22,682 nucleotides of DNA from Syntrophaceae bacterium UBA7544 (GTDB lineage Bacteria > Desulfobacterota > Syntrophia > Syntrophales > Smithellaceae). The stretch spans positions 1 to 22,682 of the forward strand of contig DLME01000264.1 of the NCBI GenBank assembly GCA_002479215.1, given 5' to 3'. The notes beneath the pieces are model-generated. The model ran no database searches, was not told the origin of the DNA, and worked only from the letters and a program-made list of their open reading frames with translations. The first letter of the stretch is position 1, and each line of letters begins with the position of its first letter. Below are positions 1 to 8,768 of the stretch, in pieces. The translations under genes were made by a program, and so were the position numbers.

Positions 1-141
1 CCCGTTGGCGTCGGAGATTTCTCGGGTACGATTGCCAATACTGCCGGTGCGGTAACAGTTACCGTGACTTCCGGCCCAACCTGGTGGACTGGAAATACTA
101 ACATAGGTACCTACAATTCAAGAAGTTTTAACATATATTAA
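1..141 (+). CDS. C-terminal end of an unrecognised surface or secreted protein (partial)
   Basis: Frame 1 is open from the window edge to a TAA at 139-141, giving 46 residues. The peptide is rich in Thr, Gly, Val and Asn, with a beta-strand-like alternation (for example VTVTVTSGPTWW), and ends in a short polar tail. This composition is typical of extracellular beta domains or pilin-like proteins and resembles that of the lectin pilin at 15180-17465. The family cannot be named from this piece, and the start and most of the gene lie outside the window. Coding is inferred from the open frame, the composition and the gene-like ending only. Confidence 0.6.
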   Translation, partial: PVGVGDFSGTIANTAGAVTVTVTSGPTWWTGNTNIGTYNSRSFNIY

Positions 142-382
142 TTTTTAATGTTGTTCGGACAAAGTTCATATTATGTTCTGCAGATTTTTTGTTAGCAAAA
201 CATTGTCAACAATGATACGGGAAAAAGATAGCTGATCGCAAAATGGTCGGCTACTTTTTTTACCCCGCCGCAGAATGCCCTCTGCTCCAACCGGGGGATG
301 AATGCTTTATGTAATCTGCGGGGATGTCGCGTGTTTGAAAGAAGCCTCCGGCTCCCGCCGGAGGGGCTCCACTGGTTTTAGT
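142..382. other. Intergenic region with a divergent repeat copy
   Basis: This stretch of about 240 bases contains no convincing gene. It holds a short palindrome CATTGT-CA-ACAATG at 201-214, which could be an operator or chance. From about 263 it holds a diverged copy of the repeat also found inverted at 21463-21580. The reading frame of the downstream gene stays open back to an ATG at 302, but that part lies inside the repeat. Confidence 0.5.
342..375 (+). repeat. Dispersed hairpin repeat, copy 1
   Basis: Positions 345-352 (CCTCCGGC) and 357-364 (GCCGGAGG) form a perfect 8-bp stem with a 4-base loop. The segment 342-375 matches the reverse complement of 21463-21499 at about 32 of 35 positions plus one inserted base. 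Weaker similarity continues upstream to about 263, matching 21500-21580. It sits directly before the ATG at 383, so it forms part of that gene's leader. It is probably a dispersed intergenic repeat rather than coding sequence. Confidence 0.7.
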
Positions 383-2401
383 ATGAAAAATAATAAATTC
401 AAACTGACGCCCCTTTTTACAAAAGCCATTATTTTATGTGCGATAGTAGGGCTGACCATTTTTTTTTACTGGAATGTCCAGGATCATCAGTTCCTCAATT
501 TTGATGATAATATATATGTATCAACAAGTAGTTATGTCAAAAATGGATTCAGTCTTGAAAACATTAAGTGGACTTTTACCTTCACCAATGTTTCGTACTG
601 GCATCCTTTGACTTTGCTTTCCCATATGCTGGATTGCCAGCTCTTCGGCGTTAAACCGGGGCCTCATCTGCTGGTCAATCTGGCCATCCATATTTTTAAT
701 GCCCTCCTGCTGTTCCTCATTATATCGCGGATGACCGGAGCTCAGGGCAAGGCGGCTTTTGTGGCGTTATTGTTTGCCCTCCATCCTTTGAATGTCGAAT
801 CTGTGGCCTGGCTGGCGGAAAGAAAAACTGTACTCAGCACTTTATTCTTATTTAGTGCGATTTATACCTACCTTCATTATACGGAGAAAAAGAAAAAGTG
901 GCAGTATGCCTTAATCTTGTGCCTTTATGCCTTCGGTTTAATGAGCAAACCCTCAATTCTTACTTTCCCCGTGCTTCTTTTATTACTGGACTATTGGCCG
1001 CTGAAAAGATTCGAGAGATCGGCGGTAAATAATGATGAAAGCAACGCTATTATTTCTAAGCCTATAAATAGATTTATTTCCTTTTGGGAATCCGCTATGG
1101 GCGGTATTATTGTAGAAAAATTGCCCTTTCTGATTCTTTCACTATGCTCAATGTTGATAACTATGGCGTCAGTTTTGCACAGTCACTTTCTCGTTACAAA
1201 AGAGCTTGTTCCATTTTACATGAGAATTTACAATTATTTTGTTTCTATTATTCAATATTTGCGTAATATTATCTGGCCGGTCGATTTATCCATCTTTTAT
1301 CCTTTTCCCAAAACATTTATCCTTTTATATTTTTTATTAGCTCTGTCCGTTGTAGTTTTAATAACTATTCTGACTTTCATCACGAGGGAAAAAAGGCCAT
1401 GGCTGATCATGGGATGGCTCTGGTTTCTTATTGCCATGTTACCGGCCAGCGGCCTGATCCAGGCGGGCCTTTGGCCGGCCATGGCCGACCGGTTCATGTA
1501 CATCCCCATGATTGGTATCTTTATTATGGTCATCTGGGAAGCCGACGAAAGATTAAAGGGCAGTTACTCCAAGCTCTTAAAATTCATCTTATACGGTGTC
1601 ATGCTAGTTTATTTTGCATTCTTAACCAGGGCTCAGAATATATATTTTTCCAATAGTTTTGCTTTATTTAACCGCTGCCTGGAAGTTGCGGGAGAAAATG
1701 GGCTTGCGTTCAATAACCTGGGTGATACACTTGTATCTTTGGGCAGAATAGATGAGGCCATGATTTATTTCGCCAAAAGCATCAAGCTTAATCCGAACCT
1801 AGCGATGGCTTACTATAACTATGGAGTTTGTTTAGTAGCGAAAAATGACGACGAGAAAGCCATTGAATATTTCCAAAAGGCAATCGCCTTAGATCCGAAT
1901 TTGGCAAACCCGTATATGCATCTGGCTCTCATTCAGAGCCGCGCTGGCAATGTCGCTGAGGCGGTAAAGCTCATGGCGAAGGCTTTTGATCTGGATCAAA
2001 ATAACCTGGATGTCCGCAATAATTTTGGGATTATGTTGGCCAAACAGGGTAAATATGAAGAAGCAATAGCTCATTTTTCGTTTGTGATCAAAAGAGATCC
2101 CAGCAACGTACCGGCAAGGTTGAATTTAGCACAGGCATATCAAAATGCCGGTCTCGATAACGAAGCCCTGGTCCAGTATGAAACGCTAAATAAGATGATA
2201 GATCATAATAAGGGATATATTTATTATGGGATTGCCAGTGTGTACTCCCAGCAAAAAAAATATGAGGAATGTGCAGCTTATCTTGATATTTCTTTGAAAG
2301 AGGGTTTCCAAGTTTGGCAGGTTTTGAAATCAGATATTAGATTCAAAAATTTCCGCAACGCTAAATTTTACGCTAAATTTTTGAAAACTCATAAAATATA
2401 G
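383..2401 (+). CDS. TMTC-like membrane protein with C-terminal TPRs (putative GT-C glycosyltransferase)
   Basis: This 672-residue polytopic membrane protein resembles eukaryotic TMTC O-mannosyltransferases and bacterial DUF1736/TPR proteins. Several features match that family. Membrane segment 1 (about 14-31) is followed by an acidic pair D41-D42 in NFDDN on the first outside loop, where GT-C enzymes keep their catalytic acid. HPLNVESVAW lies at 134-143. A DRFMYIP motif stands before the last membrane helices. About six TPRs occupy 436-640. An ATG at 302 would add 27 residues, but these are encoded by a dispersed repeat and look artificial, so I chose 383; no strong Shine-Dalgarno sequence is seen. 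The likely role is transfer of sugar from a lipid-linked donor to an exported protein; acceptor and sugar are unknown. A terminator follows at 2405-2440, and the converging gene at 2456 is a distant paralogue. Confidence 0.85.
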   Translation: MKNNKFKLTPLFTKAIILCAIVGLTIFFYWNVQDHQFLNFDDNIYVSTSSYVKNGFSLENIKWTFTFTNVSYWHPLTLLSHMLDCQLFGVKPGPHLLVNLAIHIFNALLLFLIISRMTGAQGKAAFVALLFALHPLNVESVAWLAERKTVLSTLFLFSAIYTYLHYTEKKKKWQYALILCLYAFGLMSKPSILTFPVLLLLLDYWPLKRFERSAVNNDESNAIISKPINRFISFWESAMGGIIVEKLPFLILSLCSMLITMASVLHSHFLVTKELVPFYMRIYNYFVSIIQYLRNIIWPVDLSIFYPFPKTFILLYFLLALSVVVLITILTFITREKRPWLIMGWLWFLIAMLPASGLIQAGLWPAMADRFMYIPMIGIFIMVIWEADERLKGSYSKLLKFILYGVMLVYFAFLTRAQNIYFSNSFALFNRCLEVAGENGLAFNNLGDTLVSLGRIDEAMIYFAKSIKLNPNLAMAYYNYGVCLVAKNDDEKAIEYFQKAIALDPNLANPYMHLALIQSRAGNVAEAVKLMAKAFDLDQNNLDVRNNFGIMLAKQGKYEEAIAHFSFVIKRDPSNVPARLNLAQAYQNAGLDNEALVQYETLNKMIDHNKGYIYYGIASVYSQQKKYEECAAYLDISLKEGFQVWQVLKSDIRFKNFRNAKFYAKFLKTHKI

Positions 2402-2404
2402 ATT

Positions 2405-2440
2405 AAATAGCGCGAAGTTAAAATTTTGCGCTATTTTTTT
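2405..2440 (+). terminator. Rho-independent terminator between convergent TMTC-like genes
   Basis: AAATAGCGC at 2405-2413 pairs with GCGCTATTT at 2428-2436 (9 bp, 14-base loop) and is followed by T residues to 2440. It begins four bases after the TAG of the + gene. On the minus strand the hairpin is followed by a weaker T stretch, so it may also slow transcripts from the 2456 gene. Confidence 0.8.
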
Positions 2441-2455
2441 ATCTAATAAGGTATA

Positions 2456-4525
2456 TTAAAAAAACCTATTTCTTTTTTCGACAATATTTTTGATCCTTCC
2501 CCAATCCGGGGTGTAGACTAAAAGATTTTTATTTCGGGATATTTCTTTTATGTAGGAGAAAAGCGTTTGGTTTCTCTTTAGACAATATAATTTAGCTAAT
2601 TCTTGGTACAGCAATTTAAAATTATTAGTTTGAGCGTACAACTCAATTAGCGCGAGATTAGCATAGGGATCTAGGGGTAAGGACTGTTGGTAGAGCTTCC
2701 AAAAGGAAATGGCCGACTGGAAATTTCCTTTATGCCGTGAAGTTTCCGCTAAAACTGAAAGGGGAAAATAACCGGATGGATCGTTTATCAACATTTTTCT
2801 TGCATATAGGGCAGCGGCTGTGAAATTATTTTCTTTCAATAATATTAGACAGAACATTTTGTTTAAATCAAAATCAGAACTATATTTATTTAATTCCGAC
2901 TCAATAAATCTGTGAGCTTGTGGATATTCATTCTTTAGTAACCGTATTTCGGCTATATGGATTGAATTAGAACGAAAAAATGGCATAATTTCATATGATC
3001 TCTCCAAATAAGCGAGCGCGAAATCATATTTACCTTCGTTAAAATAATAAAGTCCTAAATTGTGCTCTTGGGTTGCCCGGGCTTCAATACTACCAAAATT
3101 GTTTAAAACCATGGCATTTTCATATTCGTGTAATGCTTGTGGCTTAAGCTCTTTAATTAAATAAAAATTACCTAGGTTGGAGTGAGTACGGCTTAATTTA
3201 GGATATTTTTCGATATTATCAAACCATAAATTAAATTCGTCAGAAATAATTGTATTACGCCGGAAAGTTATATCACCTAGTCCTGTTAAGATTATTATTA
3301 CACTAATTACGCAAGCAAATTGGATTGTTTTCTTATGTGAAAAGTAATCAAGAACATTAATTATCAAAATAGAAGGCAATATAAAAAGAAGCATGGCAGG
3401 AAGATAATTACGATGTTCGAAAATTAACTCCAGTGCAATAAACGAACTTTCAACAATATGGTTCAAAAAGAAGAAAATTATACAAAAAGAAATTAAGGGA
3501 TATTTTTTTACTAAATATACAGTAGCCAATATTAGTAGTAATATGCAAAAAATTGCCGGGAGCGTTGACCAGGGGTGAAAAAGAGAAGTGGAAAGATCAA
3601 TATCGTAAAGTAAAGTTAAGCGGGAATAAATTGGATAAAATAATAGCGATAAATAAAATATGATGATACGAGGTTCGGTTAAAAGTCTTTGCATCATAGT
3701 AAAATCACGGGTTTCATATCCTCCCAAAACAGATGAGAAATCGGTAAAGATGAAACCTAGTACGAAAATAATGGCCACCGGTAATAAGATAATCTTGGAA
3801 AATTTCTTTACAGCTTTCTTGTCCAATCCCTGTATTAGAATTAAATCAAAAAGTAATATACATAAAGGAAGCATAACCGCATTTTCTTTGGACAGTACGG
3901 CAGCTATTCCAGCAAAAATACACAGTATAAAATAAATAATTGAATAAATGAACTTATCTTGGGTACGAAATTTTAGATAAAAGTACATGGACATAATGTA
4001 AAAAAGAGCAGCCATTGAGGTCATGCGCTGTACGATGTAAGTAACTGATGTTACATGAACTGGATTTATTGCCCAGAAAAAAGTTGAAAGCATTGCTATT
4101 GGATAGGCAATAGATGAATATTTTTCCCGCAGCAGCGGAAGATGAAGAGTATTATAAATAAATAGGAATAAAAATACTGCCGCCAGATAATGAATTGCAA
4201 AATTGACCAAATGATAACCAAAAACATTTTCGCCATCGAAGTAATAGTTGAGGGCGAAACTAAAATAGGCCAATGGCCGGGAAAGCCTTTCTTGCGCCAT
4301 TCCGTAAAAGGAATTATTTATTTCATTCCAGGAAAAAGACTTTATCTGGATATGAGGATTGTTGACAATATTGCCAAAATCATCAAAATGCCAATCGCCA
4401 TAGAAACTGTTAGAGTAAATCGCTAACAGGATGATTAAGAGCGAGATAAAAGTAAAAGCATATTTTTTACCGTCGGAAAAATTTAAGTTGATGGGCAATG
4501 TAAACCCATTTTCTTTATTGAACAT
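2456..4525 (-). CDS. Second TMTC-like TPR membrane protein (putative GT-C glycosyltransferase)
   Basis: This 689-residue protein is built like the gene at 383-2401. It has a first membrane helix at about 23-41, an FDD motif with D48-D49 on the outer loop, HPVHVTSVTY matching the HPLNVESVAW block of its paralogue, about ten membrane helices, an EHRNYLP motif, and TPR-like helical repeats over roughly the last 230 residues. Sequence identity between the two looks low. It is the last gene of the glycan operon, 24 bases after the radical SAM gene. The start ATG at 4525 has a weak Shine-Dalgarno-like CAGG upstream. By family it should transfer a sugar from a polyprenyl-linked donor to exported protein or glycan; the substrate is not visible. 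Confident on architecture, moderate on function. Confidence 0.85.
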   Translation of the reverse strand: MFNKENGFTLPINLNFSDGKKYAFTFISLLIILLAIYSNSFYGDWHFDDFGNIVNNPHIQIKSFSWNEINNSFYGMAQERLSRPLAYFSFALNYYFDGENVFGYHLVNFAIHYLAAVFLFLFIYNTLHLPLLREKYSSIAYPIAMLSTFFWAINPVHVTSVTYIVQRMTSMAALFYIMSMYFYLKFRTQDKFIYSIIYFILCIFAGIAAVLSKENAVMLPLCILLFDLILIQGLDKKAVKKFSKIILLPVAIIFVLGFIFTDFSSVLGGYETRDFTMMQRLLTEPRIIIFYLSLLFYPIYSRLTLLYDIDLSTSLFHPWSTLPAIFCILLLILATVYLVKKYPLISFCIIFFFLNHIVESSFIALELIFEHRNYLPAMLLFILPSILIINVLDYFSHKKTIQFACVISVIIILTGLGDITFRRNTIISDEFNLWFDNIEKYPKLSRTHSNLGNFYLIKELKPQALHEYENAMVLNNFGSIEARATQEHNLGLYYFNEGKYDFALAYLERSYEIMPFFRSNSIHIAEIRLLKNEYPQAHRFIESELNKYSSDFDLNKMFCLILLKENNFTAAALYARKMLINDPSGYFPLSVLAETSRHKGNFQSAISFWKLYQQSLPLDPYANLALIELYAQTNNFKLLYQELAKLYCLKRNQTLFSYIKEISRNKNLLVYTPDWGRIKNIVEKRNRFF

Positions 4526-4549
4526 AAAAAACCTGTTTGAAAAATTATA

Positions 4550-6136
4550 TCAATTTAACATAATTCCTGAATATGCCTTTTTCATACGTCTGCGCTGAAT
4601 GAAACCGACTATGCCCAATTTCCACAAAATCCAGCCAAATTTACCGAGAAGGACCGAGAAATCCATTGCTATAATACGGTCCAAGAAAAGGCGCGCTTTG
4701 TATAAATAGTAAGCAATATTAAAAAATATCGATGCCCTTGGAGTTCTTTCATAAGGTCGTATATGTTTTATTACCAATGAAAAAAGCCACTTCGGTGGCT
4801 TAAAAACTGATAATAGGTGAAACATAGCATTGGCTAATGTTGGCTTCACATTGCCTAAAATGGAACCAATATCCTCTGGGAAAATATTTAGTGCAGCAAA
4901 ATCCCTTTCCATTTCGCTGTCCGGCAAAATTCTGAGAGAGTGAATGTATAATCTATAAGGCCTTGGAGAATCATAGAACATTTGCAATGTAGCGACAATA
5001 TCATCTTTTGTCTCAATAGGATTATCAACAATAATATCGTATATTGGTGCCAACATAAATTTTGAAAATTCACTCATAATTGAAATGCTTTTTGCGTTAA
5101 GGCCAGGGCGGTCAAATCTCTTATAGAATTTAAGTATTTTATCACTTCCACTTTGAATGCCCATTTTTGCCCTGCTCATGCCTGCCCAAACAAGATATTT
5201 CATTTTATCTCTTTTCATATAAACAGGTATCATTCCAAAAATCCAGAAGGGGAGATTAATTTCAGTTTTCCATTTGTCCGCAAATTCCGTTAAAACATTC
5301 GAGGGGAGAGCAATAAAGCTATCATCATAAAACTTAACTAATGAGATATAAGGGTGTTTTTCCAGAACAGATTTTATTTCTTTTATTTTATAGTCCACTG
5401 ATGGATGTCGTAATTTGGCATAATTCCTGTCCATTTTTATTAATTTAGAATTATGACAAAAAGTGCATTTGAACGGACAACCTATTGTCCACACAGTTGT
5501 ATAAGTGATGTCATTAAACAGAAGATACTCTGATGTTGAAAGCGGCATAAAACCTCTTCCTTTTTTATAAATAAGCTCATCACTTGCATATAGCGGTGAA
5601 GGGCACTTTTCCATTTCTTCAGAGGTAAGCAGGGGCAAAAAGGCATTCCTAATAATATTGCCATTTATATTGAACCAGAAATTTTTTGTAGCAGTATAGT
5701 CGTGGTCTTTTTCATAAGCATAAAGGAAATTTTTAAAGGCAAATTCCCCCTCCCCAACACATATTGCATTTGAAAATTGTATAGCATCATCAGGATAAAG
5801 AATTGGATGAACACCACCCCAAACAACATAGGTTTTTGAATTTATTGCCCGTATAGTCGCGATGATTTGTTTTGTTATATCGGCAAAAGGAGTCATCGAA
5901 GAAAAGCAAACCATGTCAAATCCTGCGAGATAATCCCCAATATTTTTTATGTCATCATTTGACATGGTTGGTTCGGACGCATCTTTTCTAAATATTAGCT
6001 TAAGAAAAGCTCTTTTCCCAGTCGGAACTATATAGGATACCTGTGTTTCGGGGTGTATTTGGCGTGCGATGGCAGCCATTTTTCGGAAACCAATGGCGGT
6101 TATGCTATCTTCAATGGATACGAAAGTCAGCTTCAT
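4550..6136 (-). CDS. B12-binding domain radical SAM protein
   Basis: This 528-residue protein begins with a cobalamin-binding-like Rossmann domain (about 1-140, with WGGVHPILYPDDAI near 106-119 and VGEGE near 127-131). The radical SAM core follows, with the iron-sulfur motif CPFKCTFC, whose cysteines 220, 224 and 227 give CxxxCxxC. The layout is that of class B methyltransferase and BchE-type enzymes, which use S-adenosylmethionine, a 4Fe-4S cluster and usually cobalamin to modify unactivated carbons. The N-terminal domain lacks an obvious DxHxxG cobalamin-ligand motif, which is common in this class. Its start ATG is preceded by GAGGG at good spacing. Position inside the glycan operon suggests it modifies a sugar or lipid carrier, but the reaction cannot be deduced. 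Confidence 0.88.
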   Translation of the reverse strand: MKLTFVSIEDSITAIGFRKMAAIARQIHPETQVSYIVPTGKRAFLKLIFRKDASEPTMSNDDIKNIGDYLAGFDMVCFSSMTPFADITKQIIATIRAINSKTYVVWGGVHPILYPDDAIQFSNAICVGEGEFAFKNFLYAYEKDHDYTATKNFWFNINGNIIRNAFLPLLTSEEMEKCPSPLYASDELIYKKGRGFMPLSTSEYLLFNDITYTTVWTIGCPFKCTFCHNSKLIKMDRNYAKLRHPSVDYKIKEIKSVLEKHPYISLVKFYDDSFIALPSNVLTEFADKWKTEINLPFWIFGMIPVYMKRDKMKYLVWAGMSRAKMGIQSGSDKILKFYKRFDRPGLNAKSISIMSEFSKFMLAPIYDIIVDNPIETKDDIVATLQMFYDSPRPYRLYIHSLRILPDSEMERDFAALNIFPEDIGSILGNVKPTLANAMFHLLSVFKPPKWLFSLVIKHIRPYERTPRASIFFNIAYYLYKARLFLDRIIAMDFSVLLGKFGWILWKLGIVGFIQRRRMKKAYSGIMLN

Positions 6137-6184
6137 TTAATGTCCCTCGATGGTTTGGTTCCATATTTCAGCGAAACCCGATAA

Positions 6185-7147
6185 TCATTGCTTTTGTCGG
6201 CTTTTCACCTGTTTATGGTAATAGCCATATTTCATGCCTACAAGTATTCCTATAATCCCCAGCAAAAGCTCGATAATTATATATATCAATCGCATCGCAA
6301 TAGGCAGAATCAGTGCAGTTTCGACATTCGAAAAGTGCGTTAGCATCACAAACATTGTGCCTTCTCTTATACCCAAGCCACCCGGGCTGAAAAAAGCTAT
6401 ATAGCCCAATACTAATGATACGGAAAGCGTGGCTATAATAGGCAGTATGCTGGAAAAGGGAATTTCCATGCCTATTCCTTTAGCAAGAAAATACATGCCT
6501 ATTCCCGCAGGCACATAAGAAAAAAAATATATCAGTTGCAAATATATCACAAGCAGTTTCTTTATTTTTAAGGGTTGTATTTCCCTTTTGAATATACGGT
6601 TTATTGGAATTATCAGATAATTTATTATCGAGGTGTTCCAGGTGATAAAAACAAAATCCAGAGCAATTAGCAAAATAAATATCAAAATTGAAATTTCCCA
6701 AGGTGCCATTTGTAAATAGAAAAGATAATAATATAAAACATATATGGCCGAAACGAAGGCAAGGCAAATAAAGCATATCATATTTATATAAATCAATACT
6801 GCTTTAGAAATCCCTTTCGATGACATCAGTGCTATTTGCGCAGTGTAAGTCCATATTATGCCGGGAATGTATTTAAGCATTGCACTCGTGTTATAGAGAG
6901 CCATGCTTTCACAAAAGCTCAATTTTCTCTGAAGGTAATTATTTACGCAGATTTTCCAGATGAAAGTAACCATAAGAAAGCCGACAGCTACGAGGATAAG
7001 TGACATGAAAATATAATAAGGGTTGGCAGTAAAATGATATGCCCTTATTGCATCCCAATTTTTGTTGAATTCCAGATAGAAAAAACATCCTACTGCAACT
7101 ATCACTATTAATGCGAGAAGGTATTGCAGGATTTTCTTTAAATTCAC
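6185..7147 (-). CDS. Flippase-like / LPG-synthase-type integral membrane protein (UPF0104, AglD-like)
   Basis: This 320-residue protein has about eight hydrophobic helices and the hallmark PGGLGIREG at 255-263, seen in the lysylphosphatidylglycerol synthase membrane domain and the AglD/UPF0104 family. It has no C-terminal aminoacyl-transfer domain, so it is not an MprF enzyme. Family members often sit in glycan and lipid-carrier operons and are annotated as flippase-like, but biochemical proof is sparse. The start is GTG at 7147 with GGAG eight bases upstream. It lies between the methyltransferase (92-base gap) and the radical SAM gene (48-base gap). A role in moving or processing a lipid-linked intermediate is inference. 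Confidence 0.85.
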   Translation of the reverse strand: MNLKKILQYLLALIVIVAVGCFFYLEFNKNWDAIRAYHFTANPYYIFMSLILVAVGFLMVTFIWKICVNNYLQRKLSFCESMALYNTSAMLKYIPGIIWTYTAQIALMSSKGISKAVLIYINMICFICLAFVSAIYVLYYYLFYLQMAPWEISILIFILLIALDFVFITWNTSIINYLIIPINRIFKREIQPLKIKKLLVIYLQLIYFFSYVPAGIGMYFLAKGIGMEIPFSSILPIIATLSVSLVLGYIAFFSPGGLGIREGTMFVMLTHFSNVETALILPIAMRLIYIIIELLLGIIGILVGMKYGYYHKQVKSRQKQ

Positions 7148-7239
7148 TTCACTGTCTCCGCATTAGTTTATTGCGTCATCCACCGCTTTTTTTCTAATCC
7201 AGCCAGTCATATTCAGATGACCACTTGGAATTATTTATA

Positions 7240-7827
7240 TTAGCGTTTCCTCAATCTGCTCTTTAGCTCTTGCGTAACTTCAATTTTTAACATCAGCGTA
7301 TGTCCAATAATTGGCAAATATCTTGCTATTTGGTCTATCCCGGGCGCCCACCAAATTTCGCCGGTAACCTTGCCAAATCTTCTCAATTCGCCTACAGAAT
7401 AAAGTCTCACATGCCCTTCTCCGGCCGAATATGACCTCACCTTTCTTCCATCGCTCCACCAATCGTCATAGCCAAAAAGCCGCTTTATCGGGTCCCAAGG
7501 CGAGTTGCGGTTGCAGGTTAAAATATAAATCGTGCCGCCATTTTTTGTAATCCGCACTGCTTCGGGAATATAATTTATTTCAACATGTTCGAGCACTGCA
7601 CATGACCAAATGCCATCGAAAGTATCGTTGCGGAATGGCAAATGGAGGGCTGAGCCAGCTACTTTCAAGCCCCGCACGCTTTTCAAACATGTAAAATCAA
7701 GGTCAAGGCTGACCACATCGCCATTAAGGTATGAAGTATAATCTCCTTCTCCAGCGCCAAGGTCGAGAATAAGCCCGTGTAGCTTTTTAGCGCAGCTTAT
7801 TCTGTATTTTGTAATTTTTGAAAACAT
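7240..7827 (-). CDS. Class I SAM-dependent methyltransferase
   Basis: This 195-residue Methyltransf_11-type enzyme has motif I ILDLGAGEGDY at about 20-30 for S-adenosylmethionine binding, an acidic strand-2 end (VVSLDLD), and motif IV-V region FDGIWSCAVLEHVEI. At 195 residues it is a minimal form without an added domain. Its ATG shares a base with the TAA of the upstream FemAB-like gene (TAATG), and GGAGG lies about six bases before it, so the two are probably translationally coupled. Methylation of a sugar or lipid-linked intermediate is the natural guess from context; the acceptor is not visible. Confidence 0.85.
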   Translation of the reverse strand: MFSKITKYRISCAKKLHGLILDLGAGEGDYTSYLNGDVVSLDLDFTCLKSVRGLKVAGSALHLPFRNDTFDGIWSCAVLEHVEINYIPEAVRITKNGGTIYILTCNRNSPWDPIKRLFGYDDWWSDGRKVRSYSAGEGHVRLYSVGELRRFGKVTGEIWWAPGIDQIARYLPIIGHTLMLKIEVTQELKSRLRKR

Positions 7828-8768
7828 TATTGCCTCCGCATTAACGTGGCGAGCGCATATCTTGTTACGGGATTGCCCATGAAATAAATATCATAGAAGA
7901 TTTCTTTTGCGCCAAAGGACTCCTTGAATTTTTTTACATGGATGAACTTTCCGCTCGCGCCAAAATTGAAAAATTCGGCATCAGCTTCAATAGCTTCCTT
8001 TATCGTCTTGGAAAGCAAAAGATGATTGGGGCAATATTCGCCATAGTCTTTATTCAAAGCACCAAACCAATACAAATATTGACCGGATAATTTCAATAAT
8101 ATAATTGCCGAGATAGCCTTCCCTTCGAACATTGAAAGCTTAATTTCAAAATATTGTTTTCCCACAAAAGGTTTAAAAAAATCGATAGAATATTTGGGAT
8201 ACCTTTTGCCCCAGCGCCAGTTAGTCAAAACATACAATTCATAAAACACCTTAGTTATCTCTTCATCATTACCTTCTCTGATGGTCAAATTCGATTTCTC
8301 TCCTTTTCTAATCTGATTTCTCAGTTTCGAGTCGAAAAATGTTTTGAAGACATCTTCATAAGTAGTATTTCCAAATTCGATGACGTGGGTGTACGCTCGA
8401 GATAGTGAAGACAAATTTATTTGCGGAAGAACAGGGTCAAATGGATTTTGTAAGACTATGGCGCTGCCAAGAAACTTTTTTATACGCTTTAAAAGTTCAA
8501 TATATAATTCAGCTTCGGACACATCAATTCCGCCATATAAACCTAGTGGCAAACTGATAGCTATGGGATGCAATCCCAGTGCTTTTCGTTCTAAAAGAGG
8601 CAATATATATTTCTTACCACCAGTTTCAATCGTAACGCTGACATTTTTGTATCCGGTGGCTTTGGAAAGCGCTTCGATAAAGTCCCAATTTGAAAACGCT
8701 TTCGACCTTGGAGTTGGCGAACAGCAAAAATCATCGCCACAAGAATAATGTATGCTTTCAATATTCAT
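7827..8768 (-). CDS. FemAB/GNAT-like acyl- or aminoacyl-transferase
   Basis: This 313-residue protein belongs to the FemAB-like (Acetyltransf_6) group. Visible signs are the SKLRNQIRKGE segment typical of the inter-domain region, a GNAT-like fold pattern in the second half, and the ending where HLLL, FNFGASG and HVKKFKESFGA reproduce the family's late conserved block. Relatives transfer amino acids or acyl groups to peptidoglycan precursors or polysaccharides, and many lie in exopolysaccharide clusters. Its ATG overlaps the TAA of a methyltransferase remnant (TAATG), and no Shine-Dalgarno sequence is obvious, which suggests dependence on translation from upstream. In this operon it probably decorates an amino sugar; the donor is unknown. 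Confidence 0.8.
   Translation of the reverse strand: MNIESIHYSCGDDFCCSPTPRSKAFSNWDFIEALSKATGYKNVSVTIETGGKKYILPLLERKALGLHPIAISLPLGLYGGIDVSEAELYIELLKRIKKFLGSAIVLQNPFDPVLPQINLSSLSRAYTHVIEFGNTTYEDVFKTFFDSKLRNQIRKGEKSNLTIREGNDEEITKVFYELYVLTNWRWGKRYPKYSIDFFKPFVGKQYFEIKLSMFEGKAISAIILLKLSGQYLYWFGALNKDYGEYCPNHLLLSKTIKEAIEADAEFFNFGASGKFIHVKKFKESFGAKEIFYDIYFMGNPVTRYALATLMRRQ

Noticed and set aside
302-382. ATG at 302 as start of the first TMTC-like gene
   Set aside because: The extra 27 codons come from a dispersed hairpin repeat and are not membrane-protein-like; the ATG at 383 begins a normal leader and first membrane helix.
7148-7239. Short minus-strand peptide SGHLNMTGWIRKKAVDDAIN in the gap before the flippase-like gene
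   Set aside because: It might be the tail of a lost gene, but it is only about 20 residues, has no family signature and follows a stop codon at once.
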